DNA from: JADZAI01 sp964390465
Lineage (GTDB): Bacteria; Pseudomonadota; Alphaproteobacteria; Micropepsales; Micropepsaceae
Assembly: GCA_964390465.1 (NCBI GenBank)
Contig: CAYMIJ010000005.1
Location: 62,001-126,000 of the forward strand
Direction of reading: 5' to 3'
DNA: 64,000 nt
Positions within the stretch are counted from its first letter, which is position 1; each line of letters begins with the position of its first letter. Positions 8,533 to 17,057 of this stretch are shown one piece after another. The translations under genes were made by a program, and so were the position numbers. The notes beneath the pieces are model-generated. The model did no database searches and was not told the origin of the DNA. It saw only the letters and a program-made list of their open reading frames with translations.

Positions 8533-10457
8533 ATGGCAATGTCGGCAGGTCCAAGTTCAGGCCCGCCAAGGAGATAGTGCGCGTTTGCTGGCGCAGGGGT
8601 CGCCCGCATTTCCGGCGCGAAATTGATAGCGAAGGTGACATCGCCCATGCGGCTGATCCGCACACCTTCCGGCAGCGCGCAGGTCGTGACACCTGCCTCG
8701 TGCGCCAACACACTGAACACGGATTTCAGAAGCCCCGCATCCGCGAGGCCTGCAAGATAGTGCGCATTGGCGTTGGCATACCAGAAGCCACTGCCGTCGT
8801 CATATGTGGCGCGGGGCTGCAGGGTGGTGCGGACCATCTCGCGCCAGCCTGTGACTGCACCGCTGGCCGCGCCATCCACGCGCTGGACAATGCCGGGCCG
8901 CAGGCTTTCAACGCGCGTGACGGTGAGCGGCAGCAAGGATTGCAGCGGGCCGGGCGGAAGACCCACGGGTATGGAGAGTTGTTCGGTTTTCGAGCCTGTG
9001 CGCGGCCCCAGACAAATCACGGCCTTTGAGGCTTTGAGCCGCGCAGCCAGATCACCGCTCACATGCGGCTGCATGGGCACGACGATGAGATCATAACCAT
9101 CCAGCGGCGCTTCGGGCGAGATGATATCAACGTCGATGCCCAGTGACCTGAGCGCGCTGTAAGCCTCGAATGCCGCCTTGACCGCGACAACACCAACGCC
9201 CTGCGGTTGGATGTCGGTCATCCAGCAGGCGGCGTAATCGAAGATCAGCGCCGTCTGCGCTTTGCCCCGGCGCGGCGGCGTTCCAAGCGCGGCGATATCG
9301 CCTGCGACCTGCGCCGCTTCCTCGCCGCCGGTATCGCGGGTGCGATCCGGCAGATGCAGGCCTGCATGCATCTGTTCCTGTGCGAACGGCACCTGCCGCC
9401 AACGGAAATAAGAAACAACCTCGGCCCCGTGCGCGAAGGCTTCCCACGTCCAGGCGCGCACCATGCCCGGCAAAGGCGAAGGGTTGAACGGCCCCCAGTT
9501 CACCGGGCCGGGCTGCTGTTCCATCACCCACCAGCGGCCACGCCCCACGCCGCGATAGAGATCGTGATGGAAACCCGTGACGTCCGGCTGACCCTGGCGC
9601 AGATAGCGCGCCTTTTCGGCGGGCGGAAACCACGCCACTTCCAGAAGTCCGAGCGGGTAGGAATCCCAGCTCGCCACATCAAGATCACGCGACACGTCAT
9701 AATGATCGAACGAGGTCGTGAAGCCCATGAAGTTGTGGATGAGGTCGCGCCCCGGCGAAAGCGCGCGCAGAATATCGGTCTGCACCTTGTTGAAGGCCGC
9801 AACTTCATCAGAGGCAAAGCGCTGATAGTCGAGACGGTGAGCGGGGTTTGTTTCCGTCACAGCGCCACTGGGCGGATCAACCTCGTCAAAGCTGCGATAT
9901 TCCATCGACCAGAAAACATTGCCCCACGCCGTATTGAGCGTCGTGACATCACCATAACGGGCGGCAAGCCACTGGCGAAAGCGGCGCGCGGCGTTGGGCG
10001 AATAGCTGAGTGTCGAATCGTGACAGCCATATTCGTTATCGGTCTGCCACGCAGCTATAGCCGGGTGCTGGCCATAGCGTTCCGCCATCGTCCTGACGAT
10101 GCGTGCGCATTCCGCGCGATAGGTTTCGCTTGAAAAGCAGTAATGTCGGCGTGAGCCAAAACCGCGCGGGCGGCCACGTCGATCAACCGCCAGCATGGAA
10201 GGATCACGGTCTACCAGCCATTTGGGCGGCGTTGCCGTTGGCGTGCCAAGAACAATCTTCAGCCCTTCGCCATGCAGTGTCTCGATGGCGCGATCCAGCC
10301 AATCCCAATCCAGCCGGCCCGGATCGGGCTCGATGCGGGACCACGCAAACTCGCCGATGCGCACGAAATTGAGACCCATCTCGCGCATGCGCCGCGCATC
10401 GTCCGCCCACCAGTCCTGCGGCCAATGCTCAGGATAATAACAAACGCCGAGCTTCAT
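8517..10457 (-). CDS. Beta-galactosidase, GH42 family
   Basis: A 646-residue glycoside hydrolase of family 42, predicted to release galactose from beta-galactosides. It opens with the family motif MKLGVCYYPEHWP. The acid/base Glu142 is in WQTDNEYG and the nucleophile Glu313 in WVMEQQPG. No signal peptide is visible, so the enzyme is likely cytoplasmic and would need an importer, none of which is encoded nearby. The frame stays open upstream to 10550, but the ATG at 10457 matches the family's N-terminus and lies 4 bases after the BLUF gene stop. It feeds galK, galT and the epimerase downstream. Confidence 0.94.
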   Translation of the reverse strand: MKLGVCYYPEHWPQDWWADDARRMREMGLNFVRIGEFAWSRIEPDPGRLDWDWLDRAIETLHGEGLKIVLGTPTATPPKWLVDRDPSMLAVDRRGRPRGFGSRRHYCFSSETYRAECARIVRTMAERYGQHPAIAAWQTDNEYGCHDSTLSYSPNAARRFRQWLAARYGDVTTLNTAWGNVFWSMEYRSFDEVDPPSGAVTETNPAHRLDYQRFASDEVAAFNKVQTDILRALSPGRDLIHNFMGFTTSFDHYDVSRDLDVASWDSYPLGLLEVAWFPPAEKARYLRQGQPDVTGFHHDLYRGVGRGRWWVMEQQPGPVNWGPFNPSPLPGMVRAWTWEAFAHGAEVVSYFRWRQVPFAQEQMHAGLHLPDRTRDTGGEEAAQVAGDIAALGTPPRRGKAQTALIFDYAACWMTDIQPQGVGVVAVKAAFEAYSALRSLGIDVDIISPEAPLDGYDLIVVPMQPHVSGDLAARLKASKAVICLGPRTGSKTEQLSIPVGLPPGPLQSLLPLTVTRVESLRPGIVQRVDGAASGAVTGWREMVRTTLQPRATYDDGSGFWYANANAHYLAGLADAGLLKSVFSVLAHEAGVTTCALPEGVRISRMGDVTFAINFAPEMRATPAPANAHYLLGGPELGPADIAMWRSA

Positions 10458-10461
10458 GGGC

Positions 10462-10887
10462 TTATTCGCCGCGATTGATGATCGAGGCTGTAGCCACCAG
10501 TTCGTCGAGCAGCGCCAAAGTGTTGCGTCCCGAACAGGTGAACGGATCAAACTCGGCGCGCTTGAAGTATTTGAGCAGCAAAGCCGGATTGATGCGGGCG
10601 ATGTTTACCCGGCCCATGGTCCAGTTGGCGAAGCGGCGTTCGGTGATTTCCTCATAGACCAGCAGTCTGACGCCGGAATGGCGGTCGTCGCGCACGATGG
10701 CGTTGAACAGCTCGCATACTTCATCGCGCCCGCCTTCCAGTAGCTGGATGAAGAGATCCTCGGTGAAACACAAAAGGCCGGTGATGCCGCGCGATGGATT
10801 GTTGCGGCGTGATGCCTCAAAAATCTCATCAAGGATTTCAGCAGAGCCCGAGGCCGGGCGGCTTGCATAAAGACAGCGCGTCAGCAT
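10462..10887 (-). CDS. BLUF-domain blue-light sensor, short
   Basis: A 141-residue stand-alone BLUF protein. The flavin-site residues are recognisable: Tyr7 in RCLYAS, Asn30 in the RRNN turn, and Gln48 in LFIQLLEG. These residues form the hydrogen-bond switch by which BLUF domains sense blue light with FAD. About 45 residues follow the core and presumably make the C-terminal helices; there is no attached output domain, so a separate partner must carry the signal. It is packed between folE (3-base gap) and the GH42 gene (4-base gap), an unexpected place. Confidence 0.92.
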   Translation of the reverse strand: MLTRCLYASRPASGSAEILDEIFEASRRNNPSRGITGLLCFTEDLFIQLLEGGRDEVCELFNAIVRDDRHSGVRLLVYEEITERRFANWTMGRVNIARINPALLLKYFKRAEFDPFTCSGRNTLALLDELVATASIINRGE

Positions 10888-10890
10888 GGC

Positions 10891-11613
10891 CTATCGCCTC
10901 GCCTGAATGAGAGAAAGGAACTCGCGGCGCAGCGTAGCGTCTTTCAGGAACGAGCCGCGCATGACCGAATTGATCATCTTGGTTTCATCGTCCTTCACCC
11001 CGCGCCAGTGCATGCAGAAGTGGTCGGCCTCCATCACCACTGCGAGGCCATCGGGACGCACCTTGCTCATCAAGAGCTCAGCCATCTGCACGATGGCTTC
11101 TTCCTGAATCTGCGGGCGCGACATGACCCATTCAGCCAGGCGCGAATATTTGGAAAGACCGATCAGATTGGAGTGTTCGTTCGGCATCAACCCGATCCAC
11201 AGTCGCCCCATGATCGGACACAGATGATGGGAACAGGCGCTGCGCACGGTGATCGGGCCAACGATCATCAACTCGTTCAGGGATTCCGCATTGGGAAACT
11301 CGGTCACCGGCGGCGGCGGCACATAGCGCCCGCTGAACACTTCGGTCAGATACATCTTGGCAACGCGGCGGGCCGTGTCGTGCGTGTTGTGATCACTGAT
11401 CGTGTCGATGACGAGGCTTTCCAGCACGCCCTGCATCTTGCCTGCGACCTCATCAAGCAACGCGTCCATCTCGCCATCCTCGATGAAGGCCGAGATATTG
11501 TCGTTGGCATGAAAGCGCCGCCTGGCGTTTTCAATGCGCGCACGGATGCGGGCTGAAACAGCCTGCGGCTTTCCGGCGTCTGCGCCATCAGGCGGCTTCC
11601 TGGGTGTGTCCAT
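10891..11613 (-). CDS. folE: GTP cyclohydrolase I
   Basis: First enzyme of tetrahydrofolate (and pterin) synthesis, converting GTP to dihydroneopterin triphosphate. The zinc site is seen in SACSHHLCP (Cys127, His130) and in ADHFCMHWRG near the C-terminus. The 240-residue length includes an N-terminal extension of about 30 residues before the usual domain. It lies 71 bases downstream of pheA and directly upstream of the BLUF gene. Confidence 0.96.
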   Translation of the reverse strand: MDTPRKPPDGADAGKPQAVSARIRARIENARRRFHANDNISAFIEDGEMDALLDEVAGKMQGVLESLVIDTISDHNTHDTARRVAKMYLTEVFSGRYVPPPPVTEFPNAESLNELMIVGPITVRSACSHHLCPIMGRLWIGLMPNEHSNLIGLSKYSRLAEWVMSRPQIQEEAIVQMAELLMSKVRPDGLAVVMEADHFCMHWRGVKDDETKMINSVMRGSFLKDATLRREFLSLIQARR

Positions 11614-11684
11614 GTCCCTTCCCGCTTTGGGCGGCTTGCCTTGCGCCGGTCACTCTAGGCGGATCAGCGCGACCCTGCCAGCCA

Positions 11685-12554
11685 TCACGCTGTCTGCTGC
11701 GCCCTGAATGCGTGTCCCTCAAAGACACCCAGAATGCGGATATGGGTTGAAAAGAACGCCAGTTCCTCCAGCGCCAGACGCATATTGGCGTCATCCGGGT
11801 GACCGTGAACCTCGGCAAAGAACTGGGTCGCGGTGAATGCGCCGCCGATCTGATAGCTTTCCAGCTTCGTCATGTTGACGCCATTGGTCGCAAAACCGCC
11901 CATCGCCTTGTAAAGCGCGGCTGGCACGTTGCGCACCTGAAAGATGAAGCTGGTGACTGTTACGCCGGAAGAACCGTGCAGACGGCGGCTTTCATCGCGC
12001 GACATCACGATAAAGCGCGTCGTGTTGTGTTCAGCGTCCTCGATATTTTCCTTCAAGATATCGAGGCCATGGATTTCAGCCGCCAGAGCCGAAGCGATGG
12101 CTGCCATGGACTTATCGCCTGCTTCAGCCACATGACGCGCCGAGCCCGCCGTATCAGCGCCGTCGATCTGCTTCAGGCCCAGCGCTCGGATGATGCTGCG
12201 GCACTGGCCAAGGGCGGGCGGCTGGCTCATCACCGACTTGATGTCGGAAAGCTGCGCACCCTTCACCCCAAGCAGCTGGTGGCGGATACGCAGGAAATGT
12301 TCGCCGACAATGAAAAGGCCCGATTCCGGCAGCAGGTGGTGGATGTCGGTGATGCGGCCATAAAGCGAGTTCTCCACCGGCAGCATGGCAAGCCGCGCCG
12401 CGCCATCACGCACGGCTGCAAACGTATCTTCAAAGGTGTGGAACGGCACCTGACGCATCGCTGGAAAAGCCTCGCGCGCAGCAATGTGCGCATAAGATCC
12501 GGGATTACCCTGAAAGGCGATCACATCGGCATTTGGATGGGGCTGGCTCATCAT
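11685..12554 (-). CDS. pheA: Prephenate dehydratase
   Basis: Converts prephenate to phenylpyruvate in phenylalanine synthesis. The catalytic region with NTTRFIVMS is followed by a C-terminal ACT domain with LESYQIGG, the place of phenylalanine feedback binding in relatives. The 289-residue protein is the monofunctional alphaproteobacterial form with no chorismate mutase domain. The start overlaps the kdsB stop; a second Met is at 12551. Feedback inhibition by phenylalanine is expected from the ACT domain, not shown. Confidence 0.95.
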   Translation of the reverse strand: MMSQPHPNADVIAFQGNPGSYAHIAAREAFPAMRQVPFHTFEDTFAAVRDGAARLAMLPVENSLYGRITDIHHLLPESGLFIVGEHFLRIRHQLLGVKGAQLSDIKSVMSQPPALGQCRSIIRALGLKQIDGADTAGSARHVAEAGDKSMAAIASALAAEIHGLDILKENIEDAEHNTTRFIVMSRDESRRLHGSSGVTVTSFIFQVRNVPAALYKAMGGFATNGVNMTKLESYQIGGAFTATQFFAEVHGHPDDANMRLALEELAFFSTHIRILGVFEGHAFRAQQTA

Positions 12555-13288
12555 GGGCTTTCTGCCGCGATCAGCGCGCGGGCCTTTTCAAGATCCTGCG
12601 GCGTATCAACGCCCAGCGGCACACCGTCAATACGCGCCACGGCAATCGTCATGCCCGCTTCCAGCGCACGCAGCTGTTCCAGCTTCTCACGTCGTTCAAG
12701 CGGCGAAGGCGGCAGTTTCACGAAACGCTCCAGCGCTGTGCGGCGATACGCATAGATGCCGATATGATGCAGCAGCTCGCCCTCGCCATAAGGGGCGGTC
12801 GTGCGCGTAAAATACAAAGCGCGGCCATGTGGACCCTGATCGGGCAAGGCCACCACGGCCTTTACCACATTCGGGTTGTCACGATCTTCTTCTGCACAGG
12901 GCGCAACCAGCGTCGCGATATCGGCACCACTGCCACTCAGCGCCCCAGCTACTGCACGTATGGCCGCCGGGTTCAGCGTCGGCAGATCACCCTGAAGATT
13001 GATGACCACGTCATAGGCCCTGGCAGGGTCATAGGCGCTGAGCGCTTCAGCGATTCGGTCTGAGCCAGATGGGTGCGCCGGGTCAGTCAGTACCGCCGCG
13101 CCGCCATAACCACGCACCGCATCGGCAATTTCAGGTTCCGCAACCGCCGCAAGCACGGTTCCATAGCCTGCATCCATGGCCCGCTGCATCACCCAGGCGA
13201 TCATCGGTTTGCCGCAGATTTCCGCCAAAGGCTTGCCCGGCAGACGGGTTGAGGCCATGCGGGCGGGGATAAGCACAATCGGGTTCAT
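12551..13288 (-). CDS. kdsB: 3-deoxy-manno-octulosonate cytidylyltransferase
   Basis: Activates Kdo with CTP for lipopolysaccharide inner-core synthesis. It starts MNPIVLIPARMASTRLPGKP, the nucleotide-binding motif of the family. Length is 245 residues. The frame runs open upstream to 13393, but the ATG at 13288 is the family start. It is the first gene of the long minus-strand run and is divergent from the cytochrome c gene, so its promoter should lie in 13289-13434. The kdsB-pheA pairing recurs in alphaproteobacteria. Confidence 0.96.
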   Translation of the reverse strand: MNPIVLIPARMASTRLPGKPLAEICGKPMIAWVMQRAMDAGYGTVLAAVAEPEIADAVRGYGGAAVLTDPAHPSGSDRIAEALSAYDPARAYDVVINLQGDLPTLNPAAIRAVAGALSGSGADIATLVAPCAEEDRDNPNVVKAVVALPDQGPHGRALYFTRTTAPYGEGELLHHIGIYAYRRTALERFVKLPPSPLERREKLEQLRALEAGMTIAVARIDGVPLGVDTPQDLEKARALIAAESP

Positions 13289-13434
13289 CGGCCTTCCGAA
13301 GCGACAGGGTGATGCGCAGGATGGGGCCGGTGTTTTCCGGGCTTTCCCCATACATTCGGGCGGGTTATAGGATCGCCGTTGCGTCGGGGTCAAAGCATGA
13401 CTTCAGGCGCGTGTGATGTGCTGCGGGGTTGGGC
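13289..13434. promoter_or_regulatory. Divergent promoter region kdsB / cytochrome c
   Basis: A 146-base gap between two genes pointing away from each other. It must hold promoters for the kdsB-led run and for the cytochrome gene. I saw no clear operator or promoter boxes by eye. Confidence 0.4.
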
Positions 13435-14280
13435 ATGGATTCCTTTGAGTGGAACAAGATTTTCATGGGCGTCGGCTTCGCGGCGCTTTCCGTTTTCGGC
13501 ATCAATGAACTGACCAAGACGCTTTATGCGGCCGAAGCGCCCAAAGAGCCTGGCTATGTCGTGGCCGGTGTCGAAGCCGGCGGTACTGGCGGCGAAGAAG
13601 GCGGCTCGACTGCTGAGGTCGCTCTGCCGGATTTCGGCACGGTGCTGGTCAGCGCCGATGTCGCAGCGGGCGAGAAGGTCGCCTCCAAGTGCGCCCAGTG
13701 CCACACTTGGGATAAAGGTGGGGCAAACAAGATCGGCCCCAATCTTTATGGCGTTGTCGGCAATCATCACGCTCATCTTGGGGACGCCTTCGCCTATTCT
13801 GAGGCTATGAAGGCAAAGTCAGGTGAGCCCTGGGATTACGCGGCGCTCTATCAGTTCCTTGAAGCGCCCAACAAGGCTGTTCCCAAAACCAAGATGGCGT
13901 TTGCCGGCCTGAAAAAATCAGAAGACCGCATCAACCTGATCGCTTTCCTGCGCATGCAGGCTGACGCCCCCGCGCCGCTGCCCGCCCCCGGCGCGGCAGC
14001 ACCAGCAGGCGAGCCTGCAGCCGCGCCTTCTGCAACACCGGCAGCTCCTGCAGAAGGTGGGGCATCAGCAACAGACCCTGTAGCAGCCCCCGCCACAGAA
14101 CCGGCCGCAACACCCGCAGTACCTTCTGAGGATGGTGCGACCCCGGCGGCCACGCCTGCCGTAACTCCGGCGGCAACACCTGCAGCGGCAACACCTGCAG
14201 TTACACCCGCCACAGCCCCCGAACCTTCGGCTGCTCCATCGGCGACACCCACGGCTACGCCGGCACCAGCGCCGCACTGA
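13435..14280 (+). CDS. Membrane-anchored cytochrome c with long Pro/Ala/Thr tail
   Basis: A 281-residue protein with an N-terminal membrane anchor (about residues 9-24), a class I cytochrome c domain with CAQCH haem site at 86-90 and axial Met154 in KTKMAF, then an unusual tail from about residue 178 to the end made almost only of Ala, Pro and Thr. The anchor plus haem domain resembles the CycM/cytochrome c552 type that shuttles electrons from the bc1 complex to cytochrome oxidases in alphaproteobacteria. The tail may be a periplasmic spacer. The ATG at 13435 gives the best start; a TTG lies two codons upstream. Confidence 0.88.
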   Translation: MDSFEWNKIFMGVGFAALSVFGINELTKTLYAAEAPKEPGYVVAGVEAGGTGGEEGGSTAEVALPDFGTVLVSADVAAGEKVASKCAQCHTWDKGGANKIGPNLYGVVGNHHAHLGDAFAYSEAMKAKSGEPWDYAALYQFLEAPNKAVPKTKMAFAGLKKSEDRINLIAFLRMQADAPAPLPAPGAAAPAGEPAAAPSATPAAPAEGGASATDPVAAPATEPAATPAVPSEDGATPAATPAVTPAATPAAATPAVTPATAPEPSAAPSATPTATPAPAPH

Positions 14281-14305
14281 TCGTCGGCGTTTAACCCTCT
14301 ACCCG

Positions 14306-14340
14306 ACGCCGTCAGGACATATCTGTTCTGACGGCGTTTT
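14306..14340 (+). terminator. Rho-independent terminator after cytochrome c
   Basis: A 10-bp perfect stem (CGCCGTCAG paired with CTGACGGCG, plus one pair) with a 12-base loop is followed by TTTT. It lies 26 bases after the cytochrome c stop and overlaps the 3' end of the convergent histidine kinase gene, whose stop codon sits inside the stem. Confidence 0.8.
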
Positions 14341-15742
14341 CGTTTGCGGGCAGTGTGATCCGAAACACCGTGCCGGACGTTCCGGTGCGCAACAGGCTGA
14401 GTTCTCCGCCATGATTGCGTGCCAACTCGCGCGCAATCGCCAGGCCAAGACCTGTTCCCTTTACCCTGGCACCACCGCCAAAGGGCTGAAACAGGCGTGG
14501 CAGAACGTCATCAGGAATGCCGGGCCCGTCATCACCAACATCAATGATCACCAAGCCGCCCTGAAGGAGCGCTGAAACATCGATCACGCCACGCGCCTCA
14601 AGCACCCTGACCGCATTGCGCAGCAGGTTGAGCAGGATGCGGAACAGATGTTCGCTGTCCGCCCACACATTAAACCCGTCATCAATGTGATTGTTGAATA
14701 TGAGGCCATCGTTCTCCAGCGCGCCCGCCGCTGCGGCCGCTTCCTGAACAATATCGCCAAGATTCAGGAGGGCGGGTCTGGGTCGCCGCTCGGCTGCGCC
14801 GCCATATGATAAGGTCGCGCTGGTCAGCGTGATGGCCCTGTCCAGCGCATTGAGAAGGCGCGGTGCAAGTGTGCGCACCTGCTCGTCCTGCGACGCTTCA
14901 AGCCTTTCCGACATGATCTGGGCACCGCTGAGCATATTGCGCAGATCATGATTGATCTTGGCGACAGCCATGCCCATCGCCGCCAGATGCGCCTTCTGTG
15001 AGAGAGACTGCCGGATGTCTTCTTGCATGTCTGCAAGAGCGCGCTCCGCCGCCCCGATTTCATCGCCGCGCACGGAAGGCACCAGCACCCGGCTGGCTTC
15101 TTCGGGGGCCTCGCGAAAAGAGGTCATGGCCAAGATGAGCTTCTGGATGGGCCGGACCAGTGAAAGATGGATCGCCAGAAACACCAAACTGCCTAGTGCC
15201 AGCGCCAACCCCAGGCTGAGTAGCAAACTGCGCCAGGCATAGGCGGAGAGCGCATCATGAATAGGGCGCTCATCGGCAATCGCCTCGATGAACTGGCCGC
15301 CGCCAAGGCGCGGACTGTCCACGATACGCACCACACGGCCACCACCTGCCCACAGCGTTTCGACGGCATCACCCATGCGTTTGAGCCAGGTATCCCCGCG
15401 CAGATCAAAAAGACGCGAGACAGTGCCTGGTTTTTCCCCAGCAAGGATCAGGATGCGTGCTTCATCACGCTTGAGCGCCACAGCCTGCACGCCAGCATTG
15501 GCCAGCAGCTCTTCGCGCAGCTTTGGGCTGACTTCGTTGTTCTGCGCTTCCTCCAGCGCCAGAACCGCCGTCTGCGCAGCGGCAATGCGGGAATCGAGAA
15601 GCTCGCGGTGATAAGCCGCCACAAGCGGCACATAGACCGCTATCTGGATCAGCAACGCCAGCGCGAATGTCCATGCCAACACACGCCGCGACAGCGAGCG
15701 CGGATTTTGCTGAGATGAGCGGTGCGGCACCATAACGTCCAT
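14312..15742 (-). CDS. Membrane sensor histidine kinase
   Basis: A protein of about 477 residues: an N-terminal membrane segment, a periplasmic sensor region of about 130 residues, a second membrane segment (LLLSLGLALALGSLVFLAI), a HAMP-like linker, the phospho-acceptor His in INHDLRN, and the ATPase domain with N-box (LLNLLRNAV), G1 (DVGDDGPGIP) and G2 (GTGLGLAIA). The signal sensed is unknown. No response regulator is adjacent, so it is an orphan kinase here. I take the ATG at 15742 (MDVMVPHRS); the frame is open to 15796. It lies downstream of cas6 on the same strand, separated by a hairpin. Confidence 0.9.
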   Translation of the reverse strand: MDVMVPHRSSQQNPRSLSRRVLAWTFALALLIQIAVYVPLVAAYHRELLDSRIAAAQTAVLALEEAQNNEVSPKLREELLANAGVQAVALKRDEARILILAGEKPGTVSRLFDLRGDTWLKRMGDAVETLWAGGGRVVRIVDSPRLGGGQFIEAIADERPIHDALSAYAWRSLLLSLGLALALGSLVFLAIHLSLVRPIQKLILAMTSFREAPEEASRVLVPSVRGDEIGAAERALADMQEDIRQSLSQKAHLAAMGMAVAKINHDLRNMLSGAQIMSERLEASQDEQVRTLAPRLLNALDRAITLTSATLSYGGAAERRPRPALLNLGDIVQEAAAAAGALENDGLIFNNHIDDGFNVWADSEHLFRILLNLLRNAVRVLEARGVIDVSALLQGGLVIIDVGDDGPGIPDDVLPRLFQPFGGGARVKGTGLGLAIARELARNHGGELSLLRTGTSGTVFRITLPANENAVRTDMS

Positions 15743-15770
15743 GTCGCATGACCGGCATGCAATCACCAGC

Positions 15771-15792
15771 GGCGCCCTTTGAAGAGGGCGCC
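15771..15792 (-). terminator. Hairpin between cas6 and histidine kinase
   Basis: A perfect 8-bp GC-rich inverted repeat (GGCGCCCT / AGGGCGCC, 6-base loop) lies 8 bases after the cas6 stop. It is not followed by a T run on the minus strand, so it may be a weak terminator or a boundary of the cas operon rather than a classical one. Confidence 0.4.
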
Positions 15793-15799
15793 CCACGCC

Positions 15800-16771
15800 T
15801 CATGGCAGCAAGGTCAGATCAAAGGCCCCCAAACCCACCGAAGCATGCGCACCAAAGTTCGCAGCCGCCGCTATTTGCAGAAAGGGTGTCCAGAAATCGA
15901 GGTCGCCACGCAATACCAGACTGCCAAGAAGCCCCAATACCGGCAGCCGCCGTCCTGCCCGCTGTGTACCCCGTGCCCAGTGATAAGGATGCAGATCGCT
16001 CATATCAATACTCAGCAGGCGCGCGCGCGTATGGACCTCATTCCAGTTTACATCCAGCCGAGCGCCCTGCCAGGGTGCGAGCCGCGCTGCCCGATTGGCT
16101 AGCCCAATTAGGATTGATGCCGCCGTTGTGGCCAGTGTATCGCCCCGCCGCAGCCGCAGGGGCGTGCGGAAATGCAGACGCGCCTCTCGAACGCTGTACA
16201 ATGGCGGCATAAAACCGGCCTGACGTTCCTCTCTCGCCTCAATACATGTCAGAGGAACGCGCATCCGACCCTGTTCACTCAGGCTGACACCGCCCTCCAG
16301 AGCGCCAGCCAGTGCCGCCGCTGCATCCGGCAGCCAGAACCCGGCAAATCCAAACAAGCTGACGCTGGCATAAACAAGATCGCCCCTGACCTGCGCGTGG
16401 ATGGCCAGCGGTTTGGCCAGTTCCTGCGCACGCCCGGGCAATTCCATAGGCTCGAAAAGAACATCCCATGCACGCGGGCGTGAGAAGGCATCATGCCGAT
16501 GGCTGAGCGGAGGACCCAACATTTTCAGGACACGCCCAAAGGCACCACGCACACGCACGGCAAATTCTGGAAAGTCCTGAAGCCCGTCCGTCCGCTGCGC
16601 CACTACCTGCATGCGGTGGATTTCAAAAAGAGCGGCCAGCATCGACGGCGAGAGCGCCAGCGTCGGCGCATCCAGTTTCCCGCGCAAAGCCTCAAGCCGG
16701 GCCGGACTTTCCAACGCCCAGATATCTGGCCGGAACGGACCGGAGGCAAGCATATGTGTCAGACCAACCAA
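15800..16771 (-). CDS. cas6: Cas6-family CRISPR RNA endoribonuclease
   Basis: A 323-residue RAMP protein, the last gene of the adaptation operon. The C-terminal part has the Cas6 C-domain pattern: GLLGSLVLRGDLDFW from residue 280 followed by the glycine-rich loop FGAHASVGLGAF at 306-317. The family cuts the repeat RNA to free guides with an 8-base 5' tag; here that tag would be ACGGAAAC if the cut is at the usual place. Sequence similarity to well-studied Cas6 is low, so the call rests on the C-terminal motif and the context (next to cas2, RT-cas1 and an array). The start overlaps the cas2 stop by 13 bases; Met at 16753 is an alternative. Confidence 0.8.
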   Translation of the reverse strand: MVGLTHMLASGPFRPDIWALESPARLEALRGKLDAPTLALSPSMLAALFEIHRMQVVAQRTDGLQDFPEFAVRVRGAFGRVLKMLGPPLSHRHDAFSRPRAWDVLFEPMELPGRAQELAKPLAIHAQVRGDLVYASVSLFGFAGFWLPDAAAALAGALEGGVSLSEQGRMRVPLTCIEAREERQAGFMPPLYSVREARLHFRTPLRLRRGDTLATTAASILIGLANRAARLAPWQGARLDVNWNEVHTRARLLSIDMSDLHPYHWARGTQRAGRRLPVLGLLGSLVLRGDLDFWTPFLQIAAAANFGAHASVGLGAFDLTLLP

Positions 16772-17046
16772 TAATCATGCGGGGCGGCGAGACCCAGGCG
16801 ATCAAAGGCCCGGCTATGCCGCAAACCCACTGCCGTCACCGCATAGATGCGCAGACTGTCGCCCTGATCCATCAACGCCTCTGCACGGCGTCCCAGCGCC
16901 TCGGCTGCCGACACGCTCATGCGCCCCTCGAAGACACTTTTCTGCACACGGGCCAGCTCGCCTCCCAAAAGATCCGCGATCTTCACCCGGGTGCGATTCC
17001 GGGCCACGTCATAGCAGAACACCATCAGCAGCTCGCGCTCCGCCAT
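16759..17046 (-). CDS. cas2: CRISPR-associated endonuclease Cas2
   Basis: A 95-residue protein of the normal Cas2 size. The N-terminal beta strand ends in the conserved Asp13 (MVFCYDV), followed by the arginine-rich turn and the VQKSVFEG strand typical of the family. Cas2 bridges two Cas1 dimers in the spacer-integration complex. It lies 11 bases after the RT-cas1 stop and overlaps cas6, so the three are one operon. Confidence 0.93.
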   Translation of the reverse strand: MAERELLMVFCYDVARNRTRVKIADLLGGELARVQKSVFEGRMSVSAAEALGRRAEALMDQGDSLRIYAVTAVGLRHSRAFDRLGLAAPHDYWLV

Positions 17047-17057
17047 CCAAAACCCCC

